64,000 nucleotides of DNA, from contig NC_091941.1 in NCBI RefSeq assembly GCF_041260155.1, positions 37,272,747 to 37,336,746 of the forward strand, in the 5' to 3' direction. The translations under genes and the position numbers were made by a program. The stretch comes from Ptychodera flava (lineage: Eukaryota > Hemichordata > Enteropneusta > Ptychoderidae). Under the pieces are notes generated by a model. It was not told the DNA's origin, made no database searches, and worked only from the letters and a program-made list of their open reading frames with translations. Shown piece after piece: positions 22,081-34,628 of the stretch (position 1 is its first letter; each line of letters starts with the position of its first letter).

Positions 22081-25000
22081 AATTTCATTCTTGATGTAGA
22101 ACATTGCCACAAACCATCCTAAGCCATTTCATTCTTGATGTAGAACATTGCCACAAACCATCCTAAGCCATTTCACTCTTGATGTAGAACATTGCCACAG
22201 ACCATCCTAAGCCATTTCACTCTTGATGTAGAACATTGCCACAAACCATCCTAAGTCATTTCACTCTTGATGTAGAACATCGCCACAAACCATCCTAAGC
22301 CATTTCACTCGTGATGTAGAACATTGCCACAAACCATCCTAAGCCATTTCACACTTGATGTCGAACATTACCACAAACCATAATAAGCCATTTCATTCTT
22401 GATGTAGAACATTGCCACAAACCATCCTAAGCCATTTCATTCTTGATGTAGAACATTGCCACAAACCATCCTACGCCATTTCACTCTTGATGTAGAACAT
22501 TGCCACAAACCATAGTAAGCCATTTCACTCTTGATGTAGAACATTGCCACAAACCATCCTTAGCCATTTCACTCTTGATGTAGAATATTGCAACAAACCA
22601 TCCTAAGCCATTTCATTCTTGATGTAGAACATTGCCACAAACCATCCTAAGCCATTTCACTCTTGATGTAGAACATTGCCACAAACCATAATAAGCCATT
22701 TCACTCTTGATGTGGAACATTGCCACAAACCATCCTAAGCCATTTCACTCTTGATGTAGAACATTGCCACAAACCATCCTAAGCCATTTCACTCTTGATG
22801 TAGAACATTGCCACAAACCATCCTCAGCCATTTCACTCTTGATGTCGAACATTGCCACAAACCATAATAAGCCATTTCACTCTTGATGTAGAACATTGCC
22901 ACAAACCATCCTAAGCCATTTCACTCTTGATGTGGAACATTGCCACAAACCATCCTAAGCCATTTCACTGTTGATGTGGAACATTGCAACAAACCATCCT
23001 AAGCCATTTCACTCTTGATGTAGAACATTGCCACAAACCATCCTAAGCCATTTCCTTGCCACAAACCATCCTAAGCCATTTCATTCTTGATGTAGAACAT
23101 TGCCACAAACCATCCTAAGCCATTTCACTCTTGATGTAGAACATTGCCACAAACCATAATAAGCCATTTCACTCTTGATGTAGAACATTGCCACAAACCA
23201 TCCTAAGCCATTTCACTCTTGATGTAGAACATTGCCACAAACCATCCTAAGCCATTTCACTCTTGATGTAGAACATTGCCACAAACCATCCTCAGCCATT
23301 TCACTCTCGATGTAGAACATTGCCACAAACCATCCTAAGCCATTTCACTCTTGATGTAGAACATTGCCACAAACCATACTAAGCCATTTCACTCTTGATG
23401 TAGAACATTGCCACAAACCATCCTAAGCCATTTCACTCTTGATGTAGAACATTGCCACAAACCATCCTTAGCCATTTCACTCTTGATGTAGAACATTGCC
23501 ACAAACCATCCTAAGCCATTTCACTCTTGATGTCGAACATTACCACAAACCATCCTAAGCCATTTCACTCTTGATGTAGAACATTGCAACAAACCATACT
23601 AAGCCATTTCACTCTTGATGTAGAACATTGGCACAAACCATCCTAAGCCATTTCATTCTTGATGTAGAACATTGTCACAAACCATCCTTAGCCATTTCAC
23701 TCTTGATGTAGAACATTGCCACAAACCATCCTAAGCCATTTCACTCTTGATGTAGAACATTGCAACAAACCATCCTTAGCCATTTCACTCTTGATGTAGA
23801 ACATTGCCACAAACCATCCTAAGCCATTTCACTCTTGATGTAGAACATTGCCATAAACCATCCTAAGCCATTTCATTCTTGATGTAGAACATTGCCACAA
23901 ACCATCCTAAGCCATTTCACTCTTGATGTAGAACATTGCCACAAACCATCCTAAGCCATTTCACTCGTGATGTAGAACATTGCCACAAACCATCCTAAGC
24001 CATTTCACACTTGATGTCGAACATTACCACAAACCATAATAAGCCATTTCATTCTTGATGTAGAACATTGCCACAAACCATCCTAAGCCATTTCATTCTT
24101 GATGTAGAACATTGCCACAAACCATCCTACGCCATTTCACTCGTGATGTAGAACATTGCCACAAACCATAATAAGCCATTTCACTCTTGATGTAGAACAT
24201 TGCCACAAACCATAGTAAGCCATTTCACTCTTGATGTAGAACATTGCCACAAACCATCCTAAGCCATTTCACTCTTGATGTCGAACATTGCCACAAACCA
24301 TCCTAAGCCATTTCACTCTTGATGTAGAACATTGCCACAAACCATCCTAAGCCATTTCACTCTTGATGTAGAACATTGCCACAAACCATCCTAAGCCATT
24401 TCCTTGCCACAAACCATCCTAAGCCATTTCATTCTTGATGTAGAACATTGCCACAAACCATCCTAAGCCATTTCACTCTTGATGTAGAACATTGCCACAA
24501 ACCATAATAAGCCATTTCACTCTTGATGTGGAACATTGCCACAAACCATCCTAAGCCATTTCACTCTTGATGTAGAACATTGCCACAAACCATCCTAAGC
24601 CATTTCACTCTTGATGTAGAACATTGCCACAAACCATCCTCAGCCATTTCACTCGTGATGTAGAACATTGCCACAAACCATCCTTAGCCATTTCACTCTT
24701 GATGTAGAACATTGCCACAAACCATCCTAAGCCATTTCACTCTTGATGTAGAACATTGCCACAAACCATAATAAGCCATTTCACTCTTGATGTAGAACAT
24801 TGCCACAAACCATCCTAAGCCATTTCACTCTTGATGTAGAACATTGCCACAAACCATCCTAAGCCATTTCACTCTTGATGTAGAACATTGCCACAAACCA
24901 TCCTCAGCCATTTCACTCGTGATGTAGAACATTGCCACAAACCATCCTTAGCCATTTCACTCTTGATGTAGAACATTGCCACAAACCATCCTAAGCCATT

Positions 25001-26192
25001 TCACTCTTGATGTAGAACATTGCCACAAACCATAATAAGCCATTTCACTCTTGATGTAGAACATTGCCACAAACCATCCTAAGCCATTTCACTCTTGATG
25101 TAGAACATTGCCACAAACCATCCTCAGCCATTTCACTCTTGATGTAGAACATTGCCATAAACCATCCTAAGTCATTTCAATCTTGATGTAGAACATTGCA
25201 ACAAACCATCCTAAGCCATTTCACTCTTGATGTAGAACATTGCCACAAACAATCCTAAGCCATTTCACTCTTGATGTAGAACATTGCCACAAACCATCCT
25301 AAGCAATTTCATTCTTGATGTAGAACATTGCAACAAACCATCCTAAGCCATTTCATTCTTGATGTAGAACATTGCAACAAACCATCCTAAGCCATTTCAC
25401 TCTTGATGTAGAATATTGCCACAAACCATCCTCAGCCATTTCACTCTTGATGTCGAACATTGCCACAAACCATCCTAAGCCATTTCACTCTTGATGTAGA
25501 ACATTGCCACAAACCATCCTAAGCCATTTCACTCTTGATGTAGAACATTGCCACAAACCATCCTAAGCCATTTCACTCTTGATGTAGAACATTGCCACAA
25601 ACCATCCTAAGCAATTTCATTCTTGATGTAGAACATCGCCACAAACCATCCTAAGCCATTTCATTCTTGATGTAGAACACTGCAACAAACCATCCTAAGC
25701 CATTTCACTCTTGATGTCGAACATTACCACAAACCATAATAAGCCATTTCACTCTTGATGTAGAACATTGCCACAAACCATCCTAAGCAATTTCATTCTT
25801 GATGTAGAACATTGCCACAAACCATCCTTAGCCATTTCATTCTTGATGTAGAACACTGCAACAAACCATCCTAAGCCATTTCACTCTTGATGTCGAACAT
25901 TACCACAAACCATAATAAGCCATTTCACTCTTGATGTAGAACATTGCCACAAACCATCCTAAGCCATTTCACTCTTGATGTAGAACATTGCAACAAACCA
26001 TACTAAGCCATTTCACTCTTGATGTAGAACATTGGCACAAACCATCCTAAGCCATTTCACTCTTGATGTAGAATATTGCAACAAACCATCCTAAGCCATT
26101 TCACTCTTGATGTAGAACATTGCCACAAACCATCCTAAGCCATTTCACTCTTGATGTAGAACATTGCCACAAACCATCCTAAGCCATTTCAC
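22081..26192. repeat. 44-bp satellite array, about 93 units
   Basis: Tandem head-to-tail copies of a 44-bp unit built from CCATTTCACTCTTGATGTAG, AACATTGCCACAAACC and ATCCTAAG. Units are highly similar, with recurring variants: CATTCTTG, GTCGAAC, CATAATAAG, CCTTAG. Two units share the same 16-bp deletion (28-bp units starting at 23048 and 24396). There are no spacers and no open frame, so this is a satellite or long minisatellite and not a CRISPR. The shared variants at fixed offsets show higher-order duplication. Confidence 0.97.
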
Positions 26193-27107
26193 AACCTTTC
26201 TTACTGCAGATTTGTTGACCTCAAATTAAAATAACATCTATTTCGTAATATTTTTCCTTCTCTTTACGTGCTTCAATTAAAAGTCATGCACCTTTTGCAG
26301 CCCCAAAATTCTCGACAATATACTTTGCTATACGTTGAGTCGAAAATATTGATAAAACTGACATATAAACTTTCGATGTGATGACCCTCACAGGCGATCG
26401 GGGTTGCGAACAGCTTCCGTCTCCCTGCGTTACGACTATATGAATAACTCTTCTTTGAAATTCGCATAAAACGATTACATTACTCTCCAATACTCGATAA
26501 ATTCACTTTTACAAATGCATATTTGAAATATATTTGCGGTGTTGAAATGACAAAGAATCATAATGACATACATTTTTGAGCATTCTATGATATTATCTGA
26601 AATTGACCAAGCAACAAGTAAACCTTGTGCAGACAAAACGGCAAACAAAGTTTACTTATATGTATCAACCGACAAGTATTTAGAATTTGTGATATTCAAA
26701 TGGGGAAATATTCATTGAAATATATATACTCCACATTTCACACTCGACGCAGAAATAACACGATTTCTGAATTAAGTGGGGTTTTTGATACCAACAATGC
26801 ACACTGGTATCCGGCTGTCACATTTCAGGAGATGTCCCATTTATGACAAATATTGTGGTATATAGACATAATATCATTTTAAATGATCTGTACCATTTGT
26901 TTATCTAAATCATGGTACTAGTATTTTATGACGTTTACAGGTATCATCCTTAAGGCGATTAATCGACGAAGTTGCCAAAGCAAATACCTTCGTTTTCTCA
27001 TTACTTTACGTCTCTTTACAGCTTTCAACTCAAGTAAGTTAATGCATGGGTGTTTGTACCCATCAAGCCCAAAAGTAAGAAAATGATCAATTATCTTTAA
27101 AGACCAC
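26193..27107. other. Intergenic, nothing recognised
   Basis: AT-rich sequence with no recognisable gene or repeat. Confidence 0.4.
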
Positions 27108-27650
27108 CAGATTTGATTGATATTTGGCCTAATTATTGGAATTATTAAATTCTTTTGAAAAAATGTCTGCCTAACTCTTGACGAGTTGAGTCACGTGACC
27201 AAATCTGATATTTTCCCGCCAAAATTTACATCTTTATTAATTTTAATATTCCAACCGTAACCCGTTAAATTTTTTGGATTTTCTTTGCACTTTTGGAAAC
27301 AACATCTATCATATTCTTTCAAAAATACATGGCACTCATGAAACTCTATCTATACTTCTTTCTGATATTCAAAATATTCATGTAAAACGTCAAAAATATT
27401 GTATTTGTTGTTTTTTGTGAAGAAATGTTATTAAAAATTCAATAACTTTGCATCTGCCATTAGTTCTAACACAAGTTCCCATCCCATTTTACATTAATTG
27501 GTCATAATATTTTAAATATTTTGATCTTTAGCGGTTGGAATATTCAGCTATTTGCAATATACAATTTTGGCGGGAAAATAACAGATTATGGTCACGTGAT
27601 CTGACTTAGGTAATATATTATGATAAATTTCAACTTAATCAAATGCGAAA
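27108..27650. repeat. Imperfect inverted-repeat element
   Basis: Best-matching arms are GTCACGTGACCAAATCTGAT...TTTTCCCGCCAAAATTT (27190-27230) and AAATTTTGGCGGGAAAATAA...CAGATTATGGTCACGTGAT, read inverted at about 27563-27600. An inner pair is AATATTCCAACCG (27247-27259) and CGGTTGGAATATT (27532-27544). Weaker pairing extends outward (GATTTGATT and AATCAAATG). No ORF. A degenerate foldback or MITE-type element is likely. Confidence 0.6.
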
Positions 27651-29699
27651 CATATTTTTGGCAATTTTCGCAATTTTCTGACCAGGTCTGATTAAAATGT
27701 ATGTTCAAACTGATTTTACATGTATGTAAGCCTATGCCCATGCATTAACATACCTGAGAATGTCATTATTACCTAAATGTTTGAAAAAGAGTAATAATGA
27801 TATTTATACAATTGTTTTAATTGAATGCGTAGGAAGGTTACATATACTTTGAAACACCTTTATTATAAAGGCCTTTGTTTTCATAGAAAGTAGGACATGT
27901 TTATCTATTGATACAATAGTATATTCATACATAGATGTGTCTTTTTTGCGTGCTTTGTGGTTTACCTTATAGAATTTGAGAAGGTTTCTTGAAACCCGAA
28001 TAAAGATGCAAATAATTAAAGCCAACATGACCGATTTCTCGTCGTTGGTTCACTGCCACAGAAAACCGACAGTTGTATGTAAACTGCGAAATTGATAGGC
28101 CCTAAATGAAATATGTGCGTTTTCTCAAACAATCCTCCGATAGATAGAGTTGGTCGGTTTTGAGATTTTTTGTGATTGTCATGACCCAAATAAAACAAAC
28201 ATATTTCTCTTTCCGAGTCGTTACCCGAGGCCAAGTGACCAAGTGGCCGTGCAGTTGGTTCTATAAATCTACAATGTATTATTTCAATTTATATAAATTA
28301 GTAAATATCATACTTTTACTATATGCAACATTCTTCACGGCTTTGTTTCATGAATTATCTGTAGACTGTATATCAGAAATGCGGTCATTCATAAATTAGA
28401 TATTTATCTAGTATGTTCATCGGACAAAGACAAGCTGAAGATATAAATCAGTGAACATTGACAGAACATTGGTGTTTTTTGTTTCCATTAGCATATTTTT
28501 GAAACAGATACTATTTGAAGACATTATTGACATAATTCAATCCGAAAGTTATTTGTTAAATTTTAGGATCCATAACGACGTGAATGTGAATGCGGGTATG
28601 ACGTGATGAGGTATAGATCGCCACCAATTTTAATTCTGATCTTCCTAGTGTGGGTCTTCTAGTATAGATCTTATTTGAATCGTACAGTGTTATTGGTGAA
28701 TCATACTAAATCTTTGTTAGGTGCTACGGCAAAGCATAATTATGTATGTTTGAATGTATGCTTGTTAGCGCTTAAAAACTATAGTTTAGAATATGAGATG
28801 CCATATGCTTCCTGGAGATACTCTACTGCTTGAAGATTTGTGATAAACAAAATACAGTTGATTTTTGGCCAAATATCCAATGTGATGCCTCTCTCAGGTC
28901 TCTTAAACACTCGTGTCCATATTTTTCTGTATATCAGTGATCAATGCATTCATCCCGACTTTTTTAAGACTAGAACTGTATCAGTCAATGTCACAGATGT
29001 CGGGGAGGACAAAATGTCCTTCCTCGCGAGTAGACGGGAGAAAATGCTATAATTGGAGCTATACTTCTTGCGATGACATCATCAACGATATTGTATGCAA
29101 AGTGGCTTGCCATCGGATCTAAATAGATTACTGTACTTATTTTTTAGCCCCTAGCTCGACAATCAGGGAAAAAAGGACCCTCTAAAAGTCGATTAAGCCT
29201 GCATCAAAGTCTTTGTGGGTACCTGTGTGATTAAGCTTATAAATGAAACCTGCATGAGTAGAAATCGTAAAATCAAAAAACGCGACCAGCTTTATCATCA
29301 ACTACATGTGAAACTTTACAAAAATGTCACTTATCTTCCTTCAAGCAAAATAACGACTTGTATTAGAAAATTGCATTCATCGAGGGAGTAAACTGTAGTA
29401 CGTGGCTAATATCTATACATTTCTCATGCATCAAAAGAGGACCGCTTTGACGTTGACATGCCCGGCGTTACTGTTGTACATATTCCCACCGGAAGGAGGC
29501 AATCACCCGTGGTCTATGGAAATGTGTGCAAGGATAATTTTGACAAATAAAATAACACAGAGGAGTCACAAAATTGTCTGGATATGATTGGTTTCTAAAT
29601 TTTTCATGCAACTACAACTGGTGAATAAATAATCGATCGGCTGGTAGTGAGAGCAATTTCGATCGATCAAGGTGTACCTCGAAACAGCGTTAAATCTAA
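27651..29699. other. Intergenic, nothing recognised
   Basis: No gene family, RNA gene or strong repeat identified. Confidence 0.4.
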
Positions 29700-30021
29700 A
29701 TGTTCTCGCTGAAAATTTTGCAAGCGTGAACCCTCTCAATGAAAACTTTGAATGGGGCCTTGTAAAAAACGTATGAGTTAAGGTAGAATGCACCTTGGGA
29801 CAGATATTCGGACTTTCAAACGTTTTCATTCTTTTCCGATCCATCACTAGTGGGGGTTCATTTTAAAGCTCTTGGTGTAAATAAACTTTATACCGTCTTA
29901 GTTTTTCGAAAATCGAAAATTGTATTTTTCTCCATAGAGTTAACATAGGGATGGCGGCCATTTTGAATTTCAAATCTTGGGTAATTTATTTCTCTGGTAC
30001 CAAAATTTGCACGGTGACCCC
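29700..30021 (+). repeat. Dispersed repeat, copy A
   Basis: Diverged copy of the sequence at 40435-40728. Shared landmarks are GGTAGAAT, GGACAGATATT, GGACT, TCAAA, TTCTTTTC, GATCCA, TTCATTTT, AAAATCGAAAAT and GCGGCCATTTTGAATTTCAA, then TCTTGGGTAATTT. Non-coding and of unknown class. Confidence 0.7.
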
Positions 30022-30877
30022 AATTTCTTTCACTGCCTTAAGTCCGTATGGCATGAAACAAAGGTATTGCAGTACACAGTTCCCAGTCACGTGGTACAAC
30101 TGATAAGAGTGAGAATTGGCACTGCGTCATACTTTATGTATACTATTTTAACGTTTCATGCAAATAATCGGATCAATCCCCGACCCCGGCCACTATCAGC
30201 AATCAATCATAAACATATGATCACATTCAAATGTTTATTTCCAATAAAACCCATAAAAGCATTTCTTTCTCTAGATAAAATTGCTTCTAATAAGTATATT
30301 GTCACGTGACGTTTTGTCGTTCTTGTCGGCGTAGGTTTGTAATATGAAATCTGTTTAAAAATGAATGTTACTGTTTTCCCGCTTACGAATGCCTATTATC
30401 TGAAATGAAATACAATTGTAACGTTAAGCAGTCACATCGTGGATAAACATCTCGTAAAAAAGAGCTAATTACTAGCTCGAGTTTGGCGGAATAACCTATA
30501 CATCTCGGGGCGAATTGAAAGTTCGCATCTGGGTACGTTGTACATGTTGTTTCGAAGAGATTCGTATTGACAGTAGAAAGTGCTGGACCTCTCTTCATTT
30601 GCCAGATCTTGCCGTGTATATTGTGTTTATACGGAAAAAATGATGTCTTTGGACATTACACTTGTTAACTTTGCATTACCTTTTTTGAAAACTGTTGTCC
30701 AACATCTAAACCCACGCCGGAGGATCCGTTAACTAACCGTGTCTTCATTTCCGTAAACAGAAAGAGGAGATCATATGTCGCACGCTACGAGAAATTTTAT
30801 ATGCGAAAACGGCTGCTCCAGCGATACACCAAGTATGTCGTGGTTCAAATTACAGAGCGGTATAACATTCGTAATAA
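30022..30877. other. Intergenic, nothing recognised
   Basis: No supported feature apart from the TAATAA target duplication (30872-30877) of the next element. Confidence 0.4.
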
Positions 30878-31090
30878 ACACGATTGGAACTAATTTGGGA
30901 TAATTAGATCTTTATTTTTTGCAAATTTCTCAAAAGTGTTGGGTGCTATATAGCTGAATGTTGCAATGTTGCAAATTACTCGTAAAAACAATCGCATTGC
31001 TTAAAGAGAAAAGCAGATGAGCTAACATTTTCAGATTAAACCGACATTAGTTCACTATATCCAACTATCCAAAATTAGTTCCAATCGTGT
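30878..31090. mobile_element. MITE, copy 2 of the CACGATTGGAACTAATTT family
   Basis: 213 bp with terminal inverted repeats ACACGATTGGAACTAATTT and AAATTAGTTCCAATCGTGT, flanked by TAATAA at 30872-30877 and 31091-31096, a likely 6-bp target-site duplication. The interior matches the copy at 21125-21335. Non-autonomous DNA transposon. Confidence 0.85.
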
Positions 31091-31899
31091 TAATAATTAA
31101 ATATTAAAAATGATATAGTTATATATCAAAACATGGAAAGACTCACTCTGTGTACTCAATGTTACCGATACAAAGTCAATACGCAACAGGGAGACGGAAC
31201 ATATCATGTGAACAAAAATCATTATTGAAATATGAATAGCAATAAATTAAAAAATAGTGACAATATCACTGTTTGCTCCCATATAGTTATCAAAACAAAC
31301 CTACAATTGTATGAAACATAGACATACATACAGACAGACAGACATCCACAGACTGGCACAAAGTGATGACATTGGCCCCCAAGTGTGCCTTGGCCCATGG
31401 AGAGTGATAAAGATATAACAAAAAGCTGAATGCAATGATAAAATAGTTAAGTACAAGCCTACAGACACTGAGGGTGAATATGTTACAGCAATTTGATTAG
31501 TTTCTTTCCTTTTCTACTTCTGTGATAATTTTTAAGACAATCAATCAGCAAGGCAGTTTATGTATTGACAAATATGTTATCTTTTACAAGCACACAGCAA
31601 ACGTAACTGTTCTTGATTTTTCATTTACAATATTTGACATAGACTGAAACACATAACATTGTACATTCTTTTTTTCCCACTATCCCACCTTTTCTTTTTG
31701 TCAAACCTTCTCTTGCTGATTTTTTGATTGACATTTATTTGGATTTTTTTTCAAAATCTGCCAGGAACCCCCCCCCCCTTCACTTTTTAACATGGAAAAA
31801 AATTTTGAATATATTTGTTGGAAACCAAACCTGCTAAAATCACCTCAGCTATGTTTTCTGATTATTTTTTACTGCATTTCAACACCAAATACAGTTTAC
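31091..31899. other. Intergenic with short microsatellites
   Basis: Short CATA/GACA tracts near 31321-31344 and a run of 11 C at 31768-31778. No gene seen. Confidence 0.45.
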
Positions 31900-32893
31900 C
31901 ATATCAAATGCTTACTGAATCACCACATTACCTTAGAAATACAAAGTGAAAGATATCCCTGTAAATTGACAGTTTCGCAAATTGCCCCAAAAATTCAAAA
32001 TTCCAGATTTCAACCTACCGGTAATTTCAATATATCATATTAACATAAACCCTAAGAACCTGTTTACTTAATATCAAAGCAATCAGACTGGTAAATTTTG
32101 AGAAACAAATATTTTGACCAAATATGAGAAAAATTGCCCCCCAAAATACAAAGTTGCAGATTTTGTCCTGATATATTTTCAATATATCTTATTAACATAA
32201 ACCCTAAGAATCTGTACACCAAATATCAAAGCTACCAGATCAGTAGTTTTAGGAGCAAATTTTTTTTGACCAAAAAAGGCAAAAATTGCCCCCAAAATAA
32301 AAAAATTGCCAGGTTCATCATAACTTCAATACATTATATCGAGATTAATCTTAGATACCTGTAAACCAAATATCAAAGCTATCAGATCAGTGGTTTTTGG
32401 ACAAAAAAAAAATTTATCAAAAATTGGGAAAATTGCCCCAAAATTATGAATATGATATTATCAATACAATTTGTACAAGCATGACTGAGGTCATCCTGAG
32501 GAACATGAATATTAACTTTCAGAGCAATCAGACCAGCGATTTCAGAGAACAAGATTTTTTGACTAAAAACAGAAAAAAATACCCTAAAAATACAAACATG
32601 CAAACTTCACCCCAATTTCTGCACACATAATTTAGAATACCTGAAGGAATCTGCTTACTAAGTTTTAACCAAATCTGACCAATGCTTAGTGAGTTTTAGC
32701 CATTTGCAAGATTTTTCCTTTTTTTCCCCTCATTTGCATATTTTTGGCACAGACATGTACATTTGAACAAATTCACATCTCCACCCCTAGGAGCACCTGT
32801 ACACCAAATACTAAGACGGCAGCCGATGCGGTTTAGGAGTTTTTGATGTGGACGGACTAACAGACATACATACATACTTACATACGTACACAC
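31900..32893. repeat. Degenerate ~150-bp tandem repeat
   Basis: A block containing AAAATTGCCCCAAAAT recurs at about 31978, 32130, 32281, 32428 and, more decayed, 32574. Each is followed by CAATATATC-TTAACATAAACCCTAAGA-CTGTACACCAAATATCAAAGC-ATCAGA-CAG. Spacing is 146-152 bp. The array ends in AACAGACATACATACATAC microsatellite DNA, which received the LTR element. Confidence 0.75.
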
Positions 32894-33461
32894 TGTTATG
32901 TAGGTCATTTCCCCCACACTCATCATGACCTGAGTTCAATTAGTCTAGAACATTCTCAAGGTCACTGCCCTCGATGACCTCACAACCTTGAATTCAATTA
33001 GTCATGTTTGGAATGTTCTGGAAAGTTGATTAGTTGTGTAAGGGAGATAATTTTAGAACAGTAATTAGCATGTCAATAAAAGTTCTAGATTGTTCTTATA
33101 TGCCTTTATAAAAGGGACGTGCACAGCTTCCAGTCAGACTTTTGGGATCGTGTCTCTTGTGTGTTACTATAAACTCCAGCAGTAGTCATTCTCAAGACTT
33201 TTCAAGACCTTCACTGTCAACGCTGGATTTATACTGTGGACTTTGTGCAGCTGCAAGCCTGCAAGGACTGTTCATTCATTCAACTGACTGTTACAACTCT
33301 GAGACTGGAGCTTTGCCGTCCCAGCTGAGATAAGTAGTCTGTACACTTTTAAAGCTTGTACTCTATCCCTGACTTAGCAATTAGTTTTATTTTTGTAATA
33401 AATTCTGTTTAAACGTTATTTGCTGAGTTCACCCTTTTGTTCGTTTTCTCTGCACGTAACA
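32894..33461 (+). repeat. 5' LTR
   Basis: 568 bp, TG...CA ended. Contains a TATA box (CTTTATAAAAGGG, about 33104-33116) and AATAAA near 33398. By eye it differs from the 3' LTR only by a 2-bp indel near 33170. Confidence 0.95.
33104..33116 (+). promoter_or_regulatory. LTR TATA box
   Basis: TATAAAA within a GC-poor context in the 5' LTR. It is expected to direct genomic transcript initiation 25-30 bp downstream, at the U3/R border. The same box is present in the 3' LTR. Confidence 0.65.
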
Positions 33462-33464
33462 AAT

Positions 33465-33481
33465 TGGGGGCTCGTCCGGGA
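33465..33481 (+). other. Primer binding site, tRNA-Pro type
   Basis: TGGGGGCTCGTCCGGGA, three bases after the 5' LTR. It is complementary to the 3' end of tRNA-Pro as used by many retroviruses, and marks the minus-strand DNA priming site of the element. Confidence 0.85.
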
Positions 33482-33563
33482 GCCGAATATTTTGAGCCGT
33501 TTGACAACATTTTGCCTGCCTTTTCAAAACTACTGTATACTGTGAACTCAGCAAAATTCAATC

Positions 33564-34628
33564 ATGGCGGAATTTAAACCAGACGAATTTATGGATGACC
33601 TTGATCAGGACACATTTAATTCCCTCAGAAAAGACAACCTCATAGCACTGGCCAATTTCCTTAAAGTAGAAGTCAAAAGATCTATGCGCAAGAGGGAAAT
33701 ACAGTACCGTATTGCCAAACATCTAGTTGATTTAGGCCAATTTGAGGAATCCACCCTGAAAGATTATGAGCCCGAGTCTACCTCTGAACTCAGAAAATTA
33801 GAATTAGAAATGCAGACAAATTTGGAGATCAAGAAACTAGAATTACAAATGAGAGAGAAAGAATTACAAATGGAAGAAAGACAGAGAGAAAAGGAGAGAG
33901 AATTGGAAGAACATCGACTACAGTTAGAAATGAGACGTTTAGAGCTTGGACAGTCAGGAAAATTCTTCCCTTCAGACAAGTTTGACATCACTAAGCATTT
34001 CAGGTTAGTTCCCCCTTTCCAAGAAAAGGATGTTGATAAATATTTCCTCCATTTTGAGAAAATTGCTCAGAGTCTGAATTGGCCTAAGGAGTCCTGGTCT
34101 ATGCTTTTGCAGAGTGCTTTGGTGGGTAAAGCCAGAGAAATTTACATTCAGTTGTCAGTAGAGCAGGCTTCAGATTATGATTCTGTGAAGGAATTAATTC
34201 TCAAGGGCTATGAGTTGGTGCCTGAAGCTTACCGTCAGAAATTTAGGGATTGTGAGAAGGTGAAGGATCAAACTTATGTTGAATTTGCTCGAACAAAAGA
34301 ACAACTGTTTGATCGCTGGTGTTCTTCTGAAAAGGTCAGTCAGAATTATGACAAATTACGACAGCTTGTTTTGATTGAAGAATTTAAGAGGTGCATTCGG
34401 AGTGACATCAAGACGTTTATCAATGAACAAAAGGCAGATACATTGGAGGTTGCTGCACGTTTGGCCGATGATTATTCATTGACCCACAAATCTTCATTTC
34501 TCAGCAAACCATCCCAGTCCTTTTCATACAGAAACAATGCAGGTAAATTTAACTCCTCCTTTTCATCCAAGAATTTTTCAAAGGAGAGTAGAAAATCAAA
34601 TGACAACAGTTCAACAGAGTTCAAGTAA
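33564..34628 (+). CDS. gag: Gag polyprotein with SCAN-like capsid region (retrotransposon)
   Basis: 354 codons from an ATG 82 bp after the primer site. Order: N-terminal helix-rich domain (residues 1-70); a strongly charged coiled coil rich in Glu, Lys, Leu and Arg (about 73-133, with LELEMQ, LELQMREKELQMEE); a capsid-like region (about 138-310). The C-terminal part of the capsid region, EAYRQKFRD...LRQLVLIEEFKRCI...TLEVAARLADDY, has the SCAN-domain pattern known from zinc-finger proteins and from Gmr1-like Gag proteins. Gag assembles the particle that packages element RNA in the cytoplasm. The frame ends just before the zinc knuckle, which lies in the +1 frame, so the end is either a mutation or a frameshift site. 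Confidence 0.88.
   Translation: MAEFKPDEFMDDLDQDTFNSLRKDNLIALANFLKVEVKRSMRKREIQYRIAKHLVDLGQFEESTLKDYEPESTSELRKLELEMQTNLEIKKLELQMREKELQMEERQREKERELEEHRLQLEMRRLELGQSGKFFPSDKFDITKHFRLVPPFQEKDVDKYFLHFEKIAQSLNWPKESWSMLLQSALVGKAREIYIQLSVEQASDYDSVKELILKGYELVPEAYRQKFRDCEKVKDQTYVEFARTKEQLFDRWCSSEKVSQNYDKLRQLVLIEEFKRCIRSDIKTFINEQKADTLEVAARLADDYSLTHKSSFLSKPSQSFSYRNNAGKFNSSFSSKNFSKESRKSNDNSSTEFK

Noticed and set aside
22081..26192. Possible CRISPR array
   Set aside because: The 44-bp units are directly adjacent without unique spacers, the context is eukaryotic, and no cas genes exist; it is a satellite.
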